Assembly (NCBI GenBank): GCA_963795665.1
Contig: CAWCIP010000014.1
Coordinates: 248,001 to 312,000 of the forward strand
DNA: 64,000 nucleotides
Source: DASUPK01 sp963795665
GTDB lineage: Bacteria; Actinomycetota; Thermoleophilia; Solirubrobacterales; 70-9
Direction: 5' to 3'
Shown: positions 33,731 to 42,223 of the stretch, piece after piece
Layout: every line of letters starts with the position of its first letter
How positions within the stretch are numbered: the first letter of the stretch is position 1
Notes under the pieces: model-generated
What the model was told of the DNA's origin: nothing
The model's input: the letters and a program-made list of their open reading frames with translations, nothing else
The model's database searches: none
Position numbers and translations under genes: made by a program

Positions 33731-34825
33731 ATGTTCATACTGGGGCCCGGTTTGGCATTCCTCGATGAGGAACAAGACGACCCGGTCGTCGCCGAAGAGC
33801 CGGATCGACCAAGGCGGAGGGTCGGGGGGCCCCAGCGGCGACGCCAGCAGTACCTCGTGCGACGCCTGATCGGCGTCGGCGTCGGCCTGGCCTTCCTGAT
33901 CCTGGTCGTGATCGCGTTCCGCGGCTGCCTCGAGGCTCGCTCCGATCGCGCCCTGCGCAACTACGACTCGAACATCGCGACGATCATGCAGCAGTCCGAG
34001 CAGAGCGGCAAGGACTTCTTCGACCTCCTCAACAGCCCGAGCGCATCCGGTCCGATCGACGTCAGGAACCAGATCTTCGCCCAGCGCGACGCGGCCACGA
34101 GCCTGCTCGACCGCGCCGACAATCTCAGCACCCCCGGCCAGATGCACGACGCCCAGAGTGCCGTCGAGCAGTCCCTGACGCTGCGCGAGAAGGCGCTCAA
34201 CGCGATCGCCGCGAACGTCACACAGGCGGCGGCGCGGACTCAGACCACCAACGCGATCGAGTCGATCAGCAACGCGATGGGGTCGCTCTACGCCAGCGAC
34301 ATCCTCTGGACCCAGCTCGGTGCGCCGGAGATCACCAAGGTCCTCAAGGACGAGGGCGTGGACGGGCAGCCCCTGCCGCCGGGCAAGTTCATGCCGGCGA
34401 ACGCGACCGACTTCCTCAACCAGGCGACTCTGGTCACGAAGCTGAACGCAATCACCGGCCAGACCGCGACCACGGGAGGCACCCACGGCCTGCAGCTGGA
34501 CTCGACGACGATCGGTAACACGCAGCTGAGCCCGGACAGCACGACGAACGTGCCGAGTGACGCGCAGGAGATCGACATCGGGGTGACCAACTCGGGGGAC
34601 AGCGACGAGACCGGGATCAGCGTCAGCGTCACCCTCGGCGGCACCTCCCTGAACGGGACCCTCCAGTCCCTCAGCGCCGGCCAGGCGGGGACCGTGAAGA
34701 TCCCGCTGACCAGCAAGCCGAGTCCGGGGACCGACACGACCGTCCAGGTGGTCGTCTCGCCCGTTCCCGGCGAGCAGCTGACGGACAACAACACCGCCAC
34801 CTATACGGTCGTCTTCGGTTCGTAG
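33731..34825 (+). CDS. Membrane-anchored protein with extracellular CARDB-like domain
   Basis: About 364 residues from the ATG at 33731. A cytoplasmic Arg/Pro-rich N-terminus (DRPRRRVGGPQRRRQQYLVRR) and one membrane helix (about 43-65) lead to an extracellular helical region (NYDSNIATIMQQSEQSGKDF onward, likely coiled coil). The C-terminal beta domain (EIDIGVTNSGDSDETGISVSV, then TVKIPLTSKPSPGTDTTVQV and PVPGEQLTDNNTATYTVVF) matches the CARDB adhesion-like module. It may be a surface structural or sensor protein. Divergent from the kinase above and coupled by a 1-base overlap to pheA. Confidence 0.78.
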   Translation: MFILGPGLAFLDEEQDDPVVAEEPDRPRRRVGGPQRRRQQYLVRRLIGVGVGLAFLILVVIAFRGCLEARSDRALRNYDSNIATIMQQSEQSGKDFFDLLNSPSASGPIDVRNQIFAQRDAATSLLDRADNLSTPGQMHDAQSAVEQSLTLREKALNAIAANVTQAAARTQTTNAIESISNAMGSLYASDILWTQLGAPEITKVLKDEGVDGQPLPPGKFMPANATDFLNQATLVTKLNAITGQTATTGGTHGLQLDSTTIGNTQLSPDSTTNVPSDAQEIDIGVTNSGDSDETGISVSVTLGGTSLNGTLQSLSAGQAGTVKIPLTSKPSPGTDTTVQVVVSPVPGEQLTDNNTATYTVVFGS

Positions 34826-35682
34826 TGCGGATCGCCTACCTGGGCCCGAGGGGGACCTTCAGCGAGGACGCCCTCCGGGCAGCGATCGGGGATGAGGAGG
34901 TCGAGCCGGTCCCCGCTGCCTCGGTCTACGACGCGATCCTCGCGGTCCGCCAGGGAGAGGCCGACCGCGCGCTGGTCCCGTTCGAGAACTCGATCGAGGG
35001 AGCGGTCACCGCCACCCTCGACACGCTGGCCTTCGACGCCGACGGGGTGACCCTGGTGGGCGAGTACGACCTCCCCATCCGGCACTGCCTGATCGCCCGT
35101 GACGACATTCCGCTGGAGCGGATCGAGGTGGTGATCTCCCACCCGCAGCCGAGCGCCCAGTGCGCCCGCTTCATCCGGGAGAACCTCCCGCAGGCCGAGG
35201 TGCGGGCGGCCCCGAGCACCGCCGAGGCGGTGCGGACGGTCGCCGAGTCGGATGAGCCCTGGGCCGCTCTGGGCGCCGAGTCCGCCGCGCGCCTCTACGG
35301 CGCAGCGGTGCTCCGGCAGGGCGTCGAGGACGAACCCGACAACATCACCCGCTTCGTCTGGGTGGCGCCCCAGGGCACGACACCCTCCGGGTCGGGCCCA
35401 TGGCGCACCTCGCTCGTCTTCTCGGAGCTCGGTGAGGACCATCCCGGCGCGCTGGTGGATGCGCTGCAGGTCTTCTCGGAGCGCGCCGTCAACCTGACCC
35501 GAATCGAGTCGAGGCCCCTGCGGCGGGGGCTGGGCCGCTACCAGTTCTTCCTCGACGTCGAGGGGGTCGCCGGCGAGGAACCCCTGGCACCGGCAATCGA
35601 GGCGCTTCGCTCGAAGGCCGAGTCCGTGCGGGTGCTGGGCAGCTGGCCGATCGCCGCCTCACCCGGCGTCCCCGGCCGCTAG
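34825..35682 (+). CDS. pheA: Prephenate dehydratase
   Basis: 285 residues. Catalytic domain about 1-185: AYLGPRGTFSEDALRAA, RALVPFENSIEGAVTATLD, HPQPSAQCARFIREN, DNITRFVWVA (the T-R-F motif whose Thr is catalytic). C-terminal ACT domain about 193-270: SLVFSELGEDHPGALVDALQ and NLTRIESRPLRRGLGRYQFF, with the E-S-R-P motif for phenylalanine feedback. It converts prephenate to phenylpyruvate in phenylalanine synthesis. The GTG overlaps the preceding TAG by one base. Confidence 0.96.
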   Translation: MRIAYLGPRGTFSEDALRAAIGDEEVEPVPAASVYDAILAVRQGEADRALVPFENSIEGAVTATLDTLAFDADGVTLVGEYDLPIRHCLIARDDIPLERIEVVISHPQPSAQCARFIRENLPQAEVRAAPSTAEAVRTVAESDEPWAALGAESAARLYGAAVLRQGVEDEPDNITRFVWVAPQGTTPSGSGPWRTSLVFSELGEDHPGALVDALQVFSERAVNLTRIESRPLRRGLGRYQFFLDVEGVAGEEPLAPAIEALRSKAESVRVLGSWPIAASPGVPGR

Positions 35683-35726
35683 TGGCGGCGCACCGCCGAT
35701 TGCGCAGGACCGCCGCAGCCCTCCTC

Positions 35727-35732
35727 TACAAT
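35727..35732 (+). promoter_or_regulatory. -10-like TACAAT ahead of the HNH gene
   Basis: TACAAT ends 9 bases before the ATG at 35742, supporting that start over an in-frame GTG at 35682. Confidence 0.42.
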
Positions 35733-35741
35733 CGCCGCGAC

Positions 35742-36377
35742 ATGGGCAACGGGGCCACCGCAGAGGTCGCGGTATCCAACGGCCATGTGGCCGCCCATCT
35801 GAACGGCCATGAGGCTGGCCCGGATGGGGAGGCCGACGGCGAGGTAGCGGTAGCCGCCGCCCGCCGCCTGACGCGGGGGCGGGTTCTTGTCCTGAACGCC
35901 AGCTACGAGCCGCTCAACGTGTGCACCGTCCGGCGAGCGCTGGTGCTGATCCTGAAGGACAAGGCCGAGGTTCTCGAGCGAGGCGACGACGTGCTCCGCT
36001 CCGAGACGATGCGGATCGACTGCCCCGAGGTGATCCGGCTGGTCAGCTTCGTCCGCGTTCCGCGTGACATCCACCGCCGCCGGATCACGAGAAAGGCCGT
36101 CCTCGCGCGCGACGGCTGGACCTGCCAGTACTGCGGATCGGACAGGCCGAGCCTGACCGTGGACCACGTCATTCCGCGAAGCCGCGGCGGCGAGTCGGTC
36201 TGGGAGAACATCGTCGCGTCCTGCGCACCCTGCAACCGGAAGAAGGGCAACCGGCTCCCCCACGAGATCAGGATGCACCCGCGCCGCAACCCGCGCCCTC
36301 CGGGACCCACCGTCTTCATCAGGATCGCCGCGCCGCGGACACCGCAGGCGTGGGAGCCGTACCTGCTGACGGCCTAG
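35742..36377 (+). CDS. HNH endonuclease family protein
   Basis: 211 residues. After a low-complexity N-terminus the domain begins RVLVLNASYEPLNVCTVRRA and ends with the HNH core: LARDGWTCQYCGSDRPSLTVDHVIPRSRGG, then ENIVASCAPCNRKKGNR. Two Cys pairs (C-x2-C and C-x2-C) give a zinc-finger-type HNH, with the catalytic His in D-H-V-I-P. Proteins of this type are common chromosomal HNH genes in Actinobacteria and are not tied to any intron or phage here. The role is unknown, possibly DNA repair or recombination. It converges on gyrA, 2 bp apart. Confidence 0.9.
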   Translation: MGNGATAEVAVSNGHVAAHLNGHEAGPDGEADGEVAVAAARRLTRGRVLVLNASYEPLNVCTVRRALVLILKDKAEVLERGDDVLRSETMRIDCPEVIRLVSFVRVPRDIHRRRITRKAVLARDGWTCQYCGSDRPSLTVDHVIPRSRGGESVWENIVASCAPCNRKKGNRLPHEIRMHPRRNPRPPGPTVFIRIAAPRTPQAWEPYLLTA

Positions 36378-36379
36378 GG

Positions 36380-39208
36380 CTACTTCTTCGGGCGCTTCTT
36401 CGCCGATTCGGCTCGCTGCTTCGCCGTCGCGGTGTGCTTCGGCTTCACCTTCGGCTTGGCGGGCTTGGAGGCCCTCTTCTTCGGAGCCGCGGGCTTGGCC
36501 TTCGGCTTGGCGACCGGTGGCTTGCTCTTCGGCTTCGCGGCCGGCTTCGCCTTTGGCTGCTTGGCGGGCGCCTTTGCCGCTGAGCCCGAGGAGCGCTTCG
36601 GCCTGGTCTTCGTCACCGTCGCCTTGCCGTTACCGGCAGCCTCCGCGGCCGCGGCCTCCTCGGCGACGTCTGAGAGGGTCGCCGCCTCCTCCTCGACCGA
36701 GCCCGTCGCCGCGGCGGCGCCGTTCCCGTTGGTCTCGGCGGACTCCATCACCAGCGCGACGGCGCTGACCCGGTCGCCCTTCTTCAGGTTCATCAGCCGG
36801 ACGCCCTGAGTCGGCCTACCCATCCGCGAGATCCCGGAGACAGCGTTGCGCTGCACCATGCCGGTCTGGGAGATGAAGATCAGCTCCTGGCCCTCGCGGA
36901 CGACGCGGGCGCCGGCGAGCCCACCCTTCTTCGCGGTCAGCTTCGCGGTCAGCACCCCCTTGCCTCCGCGGCCCTTGATCGGATACTCGGAGATCGAGGT
37001 GCGCTTGCCATAGCCGTTCTCGGTGACGACGAGGAGCTCCCCCTTCTTGTCCTGGTGATCGACGACATCGAGCGAGAGCACCTGGTTTCCCTTGTCGGCG
37101 ACGTTCATGCCCTTGACCCCGGCGGTGCCGCGTCCCATCGGCCGCGCGAGCTTCTCGTTGAAGCGGATTGCGTGGCCGGACTTGGAGACCATGACGAGGT
37201 CGTCCTTGCCGGAGCTCATCCGGACCCGGACCAGCTCGTCGCCCTTGCGGATGTTGATCGCGATGATCCCGTCGGCGCGGATCGGGGTGTCGTAGTCCTT
37301 GAAGGGCGTCTTCTTGACCATTCCCTGGGCGGTCGCGAAGACGAGGTACTTGCCCTCGGAGAAGTCCCGGGTCGGGATCACCGACATCACCTTCTCCTTG
37401 TCCTTCAGCGGCAGGAAGTTCGCCAGGGCACGCCCCCGCGAGGCCCGGCTGCCCTCCGGCAGCTCGTAGACCTTCTGCCGGTAGACCTTCCCCTGGTTGG
37501 TGAAGAAGAGGAGGTAGTCGTGCGTCGAGCAGACGTGCAGGTGCTCGATGTAGTCGCCCTCCTTCATGTTCATCCCCATCACGCCGCGGCCGCCACGGCG
37601 CTGCTGCCGGTAGGTGGCGAGCGGCGTTCGCTTGGCGTAGCCGGAGGCGGTGATCGAGACGACCATCTGCTGGTCGGCGATCACGTCCTCGATGTCGAGC
37701 TCGCCGTCGGAGGCCGTGATCTCGGTGCGGCGGTCGTCGCCGTATTTCTCCCCGATCTCCTTGAGCTCGGTCTTGACCAGGCCGAGGACCTTCTTCTCGT
37801 CCGCGAGGATCGCGCGTAGGTCCTTGATCAGCTTGGTGAGCTCGCGGTGCTCGGCCTTGATCTTGTCGGCCTCGAGCGCGGTCAGGCGCTGCAGGCGCAT
37901 GTCCAGGATCGCCTGCGCCTGCGCGCGGCTCAGCTTGAACTTCTTGATCAGGGCGTCGCGCGCCGTATCTGGGTCCTTGGAGCCCCGGATCAGCTTGATG
38001 ACGGCGTCGAGGTTCTTGAGCGCGATCAGCAGCCCCTCGAGGATGTGCGCCCGCGCCTCCGCCCGGGCCAGCTGGTGCTGAGTGCGCCGGGTGATGACCT
38101 CCTTCTGGTGGCCGACGTATTGCTCGACCAGCTCGCGGAGGCTGAGGGTCTTGGGCACGCCGTCGACGAGCGCGACCATGTTGATGCCGAAGGCCTGCTG
38201 CATCGCGGTGCGCTTGTAGAGCTGGTTCAGAACCACCTGTGCGGGGTCGCCGCCCCGCTTCAGCTCGATCACCAGGCGCATTCCGGTCCGGTCCGACTCG
38301 TCGCGGAGGTCGGAGACGCCGGTCACCTTCTTGTCGCGGACCAGGTCGGCGATCTTGGCGATCAGGCCGCCCTCCCCTCCCTTCTTCACCATGAAGGGGA
38401 GCTCGGTGACGATGATCGCCTCCTTGCCGCCCTTCATCGGCTCGACGTGGGCCTTGGCGCGGACCTTGACCGAGCCGCGGCCGGAGCGGTAGGCGTCGCG
38501 GATCCCCTGCTTCCCCATGATCGTGCCGCCACCCGGGAAGTCCGGGCCCTTGACGTGCTTCATCAGGCCCTTCATGTCGATCTCGGGGTCGTCGATGTAC
38601 GCGTTGACGGCGCCGATCACCTCGCGCAGGTTGTGCGGCGGGATGTTGGTCGCCATCCCGACCGCGATCCCGGTGGCGCCGTTGACCAGCAGGTTCGGGA
38701 AGCGAGCCGGGAGCAGGACGGGCTCGCGCGTCGACTCGTCGTAGTTCGGGCCGAAGTCGACCGTGTCAGCGTCGATGTCGCGGAGCATCTCGGTCGCCAG
38801 TGGCCCGAGGCGCGCCTCGGTGTACCGCATGGCGGCCGGCGGGTCGTCGTCGATCGAGCCGAAGTTCCCCTGGCCGTCGACCAGCGGGTAGCGCAGGGCG
38901 AAGTCCTGCGCCATGCGCACCAGCGTCTCGTAGATCGCCGAGTCGCCGTGCGGGTGGTACTTGCCCATCACCTCGCCGACGATGAACGCGCACTTGCGGT
39001 AGGCGCGATTCGGCTGCAACCCGAGGTCATGCATCGCGTAGAGGACCCGGCGGTGGACCGGCTTCAGCCCGTCGCGGACGTCGGGCAGCGCGCGCCCGAC
39101 GATCACGCTCATCGCATAGTCGAGATACGAGGAGCGCATCTCCTTCTCGAGCTCGCGCTCCTCGATCTTGCCGTGGAGCGCCTGGTCGAGAGTCGTCTCG
39201 TCAGCCAT
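36380..39208 (-). CDS. gyrA: DNA gyrase subunit A with long basic C-terminal tail
   Basis: 942 residues, longer than the usual 820-880. The breakage-reunion domain has YHPHGDSAIYETLVRMAQDFALRYPLV with the quinolone-region Ser 90 and Glu 94, and AAMRYTEARL with catalytic Tyr 129. The C-terminal beta-pinwheel holds the GyrA-box-like QRRGGRGVMGMNM and repeats such as GYGKRTSISEYPIKGRGGKG. After about residue 820 an acidic/Ala-rich linker leads to a roughly 77-residue tail of Lys-Pro-Ala repeats (KPKAKPAAPKK type), like histone H1 or bacterial H1-like proteins. It forms the A2B2 enzyme with the gyrB product 13 bp upstream. Confidence 0.97.
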   Translation of the reverse strand: MADETTLDQALHGKIEERELEKEMRSSYLDYAMSVIVGRALPDVRDGLKPVHRRVLYAMHDLGLQPNRAYRKCAFIVGEVMGKYHPHGDSAIYETLVRMAQDFALRYPLVDGQGNFGSIDDDPPAAMRYTEARLGPLATEMLRDIDADTVDFGPNYDESTREPVLLPARFPNLLVNGATGIAVGMATNIPPHNLREVIGAVNAYIDDPEIDMKGLMKHVKGPDFPGGGTIMGKQGIRDAYRSGRGSVKVRAKAHVEPMKGGKEAIIVTELPFMVKKGGEGGLIAKIADLVRDKKVTGVSDLRDESDRTGMRLVIELKRGGDPAQVVLNQLYKRTAMQQAFGINMVALVDGVPKTLSLRELVEQYVGHQKEVITRRTQHQLARAEARAHILEGLLIALKNLDAVIKLIRGSKDPDTARDALIKKFKLSRAQAQAILDMRLQRLTALEADKIKAEHRELTKLIKDLRAILADEKKVLGLVKTELKEIGEKYGDDRRTEITASDGELDIEDVIADQQMVVSITASGYAKRTPLATYRQQRRGGRGVMGMNMKEGDYIEHLHVCSTHDYLLFFTNQGKVYRQKVYELPEGSRASRGRALANFLPLKDKEKVMSVIPTRDFSEGKYLVFATAQGMVKKTPFKDYDTPIRADGIIAINIRKGDELVRVRMSSGKDDLVMVSKSGHAIRFNEKLARPMGRGTAGVKGMNVADKGNQVLSLDVVDHQDKKGELLVVTENGYGKRTSISEYPIKGRGGKGVLTAKLTAKKGGLAGARVVREGQELIFISQTGMVQRNAVSGISRMGRPTQGVRLMNLKKGDRVSAVALVMESAETNGNGAAAATGSVEEEAATLSDVAEEAAAAEAAGNGKATVTKTRPKRSSGSAAKAPAKQPKAKPAAKPKSKPPVAKPKAKPAAPKKRASKPAKPKVKPKHTATAKQRAESAKKRPKK

Positions 39209-39221
39209 CAGCGATCACCTC

Positions 39222-41741
39222 TCAGACGTCCAGGAAACGGACGTCGCGGGCATGTCTTTCGATGAACTCCTTGCGCGGCTCGACCTTGTCGCCCATCAGA
39301 TCGGAGAAGGTCTGCTCCAAGCCGCTGGCCGCTGCCTCATCGATCTGGACCTGCTGCAGCGTCCGGCTCTCGGGATCCATCGTCGTCTCGCGGAGCTGCT
39401 CGGCGTTCATCTCGCCGAGACCCTTGAAGCGGGACAGCGTGACGCCGTGGCGAGCGAGCTCGAGGACCTCGCGGCGGAGCTCCGAGAAGCTCTCCGCCTC
39501 GGCCTCCCGCTCGCCGAGGGTGATGGTGAAGGGCGGCTGGCCCATCACGCCGACCACCTTGGAGTAGGCGTCGACCAGCTCCTTGTAGGGCTGGGACTCG
39601 AACAGAGCCTTGGGAAGCGTGTGCTCCCGCGCCAGGCCACTGCGGCGGTGCGTCCCCTTGACGACGAGGCCTGTCGTCTTCTGATCGACCAGCTTCGTCT
39701 CGTATGGGGCGTCCTTCGGATCTCTCGCCCGGAACAGCTTCGCGGCGGCGGCCATCGTCTTGGCGCCGGAGCCGACCAGCTGGGCGTCGGAGACGAAGTC
39801 GATCGTCTCGTGGCCGAACTCGGCCCGCAGCGTCGAGGACCAGCCCTCCACCGCCTTGAAGTGGCGGTTGAAATCCTGCCAGCGGCGCTTGCTCAGCTGT
39901 TTGGGCTTGGCGTTCGCGGTCTTGGAGTCCTTGATCTCGAACTCCTCGAGCTTGTCGGCCAGCAGCAGCTCCTCGAGCTCTCCCTCGCGCTCGACGTAGA
40001 TCTCACTCGATCCGTTCTTCACCTTGTAAAGCGGCGGCTTCGCGATGTAGACGAAACCGCCGTCGATCAGCTCCTTCATCTGGCGATAGAGGAAGGTGAG
40101 CACCAGCGTCCGGATGTGGGCGCCGTCGACGTCCGCATCCGTCATCAGCACGATCTTGTGGTAGCGGAGGTCCTCGACCTTGAACTCGTCCTGGACCCCG
40201 GTGCCGATCGCCGTGATCAGCGCCTGGATCTCGTTGTTCGAGAGGACCTTGTCGATCCGGCTCTTCTCGACGTTGATGATCTTGCCGCGCAGCGGCAGCA
40301 CCGCCTGGGTATTGCGGTCGCGGCCCTGCTTCGCCGAGCCGCCCGCCGAGTCGCCCTCGACGATGAAGAGCTCGGCGAGGGCCGGGTCCTTGACGGAGCA
40401 GTCGGCGAGCTTGCCGGGCAGCATCGAGTTCTCCAGCGCCGACTTGCGCCGGGTCAGATCGCGGGCCTTGCGGGCCGCATCGCGAGCCCGGGCGGCGTCG
40501 ACCGCCTTGGTCAGGATCCGGCGGGCGTCGGCCGGGTGCTCCTCGAGGAAGTCGCCGAGCTGGCGGTTGACGACCTCCTTGACCAGGCCCTCGATCGGCG
40601 GGTTGCCGAGCTTGCCCTTGGTCTGTCCCTCGAACTGCGGGTCCGCGAGCTTGACGGAGACGACCGCGGTGAGGCCCTCGCGGACGTCCTCGCCGGAGAG
40701 GTTCTCGTCCTTCTCCTTGATCAGGTTGCGCTTCCGGGCGATCGCATTGAGCGTCCTGGTCAGCGCCGAGCGGAAGCCGGAGAGATGCGTGCCGCCCTCA
40801 TGCGTGTTGATGTTGTTGGCGAAGCTGAAGGTGGACTCCTGGTAGGAGGAGTTCCACTGCAGCGCCACCTCGACCTGCCCGTCCTTGGTCTCACCCTCGA
40901 AGTAGATGATCTTGCGGTGCAGGGGGTCCTTGGACTCGTTCAGGTGCTTGACGAAGTCCGCGATGCCGCCCTTGTAGAGGAACTCCACCTTGCGGCCCTC
41001 GCCGCGCTCGTCGATCAGCTCGACCTTCAGCCCACGGGTCAGGAAGGCGGTCTCGCGCAGGCGCTCGGAGAGAATGTCGAAGTCGAACTCGACCTCCTCG
41101 AAGATCTCGGGGTCCGGCCAGAAGGTGATGGTCGTCCCGGTGCTCTTCACCGGGCGGCCCTTCTTGAACTTGGTGGTGGGCTTGCCGCGCGAGTAGGACT
41201 GGGTCCACACCGCGCCGTCGCGCCAGATCTCGAGGTCGAGCTTCTCCGAGAGGGCGTTGACGACGGAGATGCCGACGCCGTGCAGGCCGCCCGAGACCTT
41301 GTACCCCCCGCCGTCACCGAACTTGCCGCCGGCGTGCAGGGTCGTCAGCACGACCTCGGCCGCGGGCTTGTTCTTGGCCTTCTTCATCTTCTCGACCGGG
41401 ATACCGCGGCCGTCATCGACCACGGTGCAGCTGTTGTCGGGGTGCAGGGTGACGGTGACCCGCTTGGCATGGCCGGCGATCGCCTCGTCCACGGAGTTGT
41501 CCACGACCTCGTAGACGAGATGGTGCAGGCCCCGGGGGCCGGTCGAGCCGATGTACATGCCCGGGCGCCTGCGAACGGCCTCGAGCCCCTCGAGAACGGT
41601 GATGTCCTTGGCGCCGTAGGAGGAGCCCTTCGAGCCTGTCTTCGCTGCGCTCTTGGTCTTGGTCGCGGTGCGCTTGGCTGCACCATTCGTGCGCGAGGAG
41701 CCCTTCTTGCTCGCTCCTCCGCGCTGGGAGGTCTTCGCCAC
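39222..41741 (-). CDS. gyrB: DNA gyrase subunit B with Gram-negative-type Toprim insertion
   Basis: 839 residues. An unusual Lys/Ser-rich N-terminal extension (about 1-42) precedes the GHKL ATPase domain (HHLVYEVVDNSVDEAIAG, VVDDGRGIPVEKMKKAKNKP, GGLHGVGISVVNALS). The Toprim domain shows FIVEGDSAGGSAKQGRDR (about 458) and MTDADVDGAHIRTL (about 534). Between PPLYKVKNGSSEIY and SRFKGLGEMNAEQL there are about 190 residues, against about 20-30 in most actinobacterial GyrB; this equals the insertion site in E. coli GyrB. The end RTLQQVQIDEAAASGLEQTF is standard. It negatively supercoils DNA with GyrA. Confidence 0.97.
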   Translation of the reverse strand: MAKTSQRGGASKKGSSRTNGAAKRTATKTKSAAKTGSKGSSYGAKDITVLEGLEAVRRRPGMYIGSTGPRGLHHLVYEVVDNSVDEAIAGHAKRVTVTLHPDNSCTVVDDGRGIPVEKMKKAKNKPAAEVVLTTLHAGGKFGDGGGYKVSGGLHGVGISVVNALSEKLDLEIWRDGAVWTQSYSRGKPTTKFKKGRPVKSTGTTITFWPDPEIFEEVEFDFDILSERLRETAFLTRGLKVELIDERGEGRKVEFLYKGGIADFVKHLNESKDPLHRKIIYFEGETKDGQVEVALQWNSSYQESTFSFANNINTHEGGTHLSGFRSALTRTLNAIARKRNLIKEKDENLSGEDVREGLTAVVSVKLADPQFEGQTKGKLGNPPIEGLVKEVVNRQLGDFLEEHPADARRILTKAVDAARARDAARKARDLTRRKSALENSMLPGKLADCSVKDPALAELFIVEGDSAGGSAKQGRDRNTQAVLPLRGKIINVEKSRIDKVLSNNEIQALITAIGTGVQDEFKVEDLRYHKIVLMTDADVDGAHIRTLVLTFLYRQMKELIDGGFVYIAKPPLYKVKNGSSEIYVEREGELEELLLADKLEEFEIKDSKTANAKPKQLSKRRWQDFNRHFKAVEGWSSTLRAEFGHETIDFVSDAQLVGSGAKTMAAAAKLFRARDPKDAPYETKLVDQKTTGLVVKGTHRRSGLAREHTLPKALFESQPYKELVDAYSKVVGVMGQPPFTITLGEREAEAESFSELRREVLELARHGVTLSRFKGLGEMNAEQLRETTMDPESRTLQQVQIDEAAASGLEQTFSDLMGDKVEPRKEFIERHARDVRFLDV

Positions 41742-41917
41742 TCAGCTTCCTTTCAGTCCAATCAGGGGACGCCTCGACCTTCGTGACCCGGCTTGGAGAG
41801 TCCTCACGGACAAGAGGGTCGGGGCTTCACACAAGTACAGACAGTTTACCAGTCGAGACTCCCGGAATTTGCGGAGAGCCGTCACGAAATCCCTGCAAAT
41901 CACGAACAATTTGGAAC
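41742..41917. promoter_or_regulatory. gyrB upstream region, 176 bp, relatively AT-rich
   Basis: The longest non-coding stretch of the left origin arm. On the minus strand a TAAACT hexamer (complement at 41846-41851) could be a -10 for gyrB, with a long leader. I see no clear -35, riboswitch or terminator. Confidence 0.3.
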
Positions 41918-42223
41918 TCAGTCCGGGTCTCCTGAGGCCGTGAAGCGAATAGCCTCCAGCGAGGCCCATTCGGGCAGGTTCTGCCTCAGCTGAGCCAGGA
42001 TCTGGCCGCCGAGCAGGTCCAATTCTTGAGCCCACGTGGCGGACCGACAGGCGACGGTGACCACCCCGTCGCGCTCGGACACGGGGCTCGCTTCGCGGGC
42101 GACGGCCTCCCCCACCGCGCCGGGCCAGGCGCTCTGGACGGCGGCCAGCAGAGTCGCCGGCTCTGCCCCGGAGAGGACGGTCTCGAGGGCGGCGCCGATC
42201 GGCCGGGGGGCTCGGCGGCCCAT
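41918..42223 (-). CDS. dciA: DUF721 protein, DciA-type helicase loader
   Basis: About 101 residues. DUF721 pattern: PRPIGAALETVLSGAE, LLAAVQSAWPGAVGEAVA, DGVVTVACRSATWAQELDLLGGQILAQL. The motif S-x-x-W-A-Q-E-L is the core of the KH-like DciA domain, which loads the replicative helicase DnaB in bacteria lacking DnaC/DnaI. Its position between recF and gyrB is the standard one in Actinobacteria. The ATG at 42223 overlaps the recF stop; a GTG one codon upstream is possible. Confidence 0.88.
   Translation of the reverse strand: MGRRAPRPIGAALETVLSGAEPATLLAAVQSAWPGAVGEAVAREASPVSERDGVVTVACRSATWAQELDLLGGQILAQLRQNLPEWASLEAIRFTASGDPD

Noticed and set aside
35742..36377. HNH gene as a homing endonuclease or intein remnant in front of gyrA
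   Set aside because: gyrA and gyrB are uninterrupted, no intein splice blocks are visible, and the HNH protein resembles a common stand-alone chromosomal family.
39168..41786. Long open frame antisense to gyrB (about 870 codons)
   Set aside because: It mirrors gyrB codon structure, as is common at high GC, and shows no domain, no ribosome site and a low-complexity composition.
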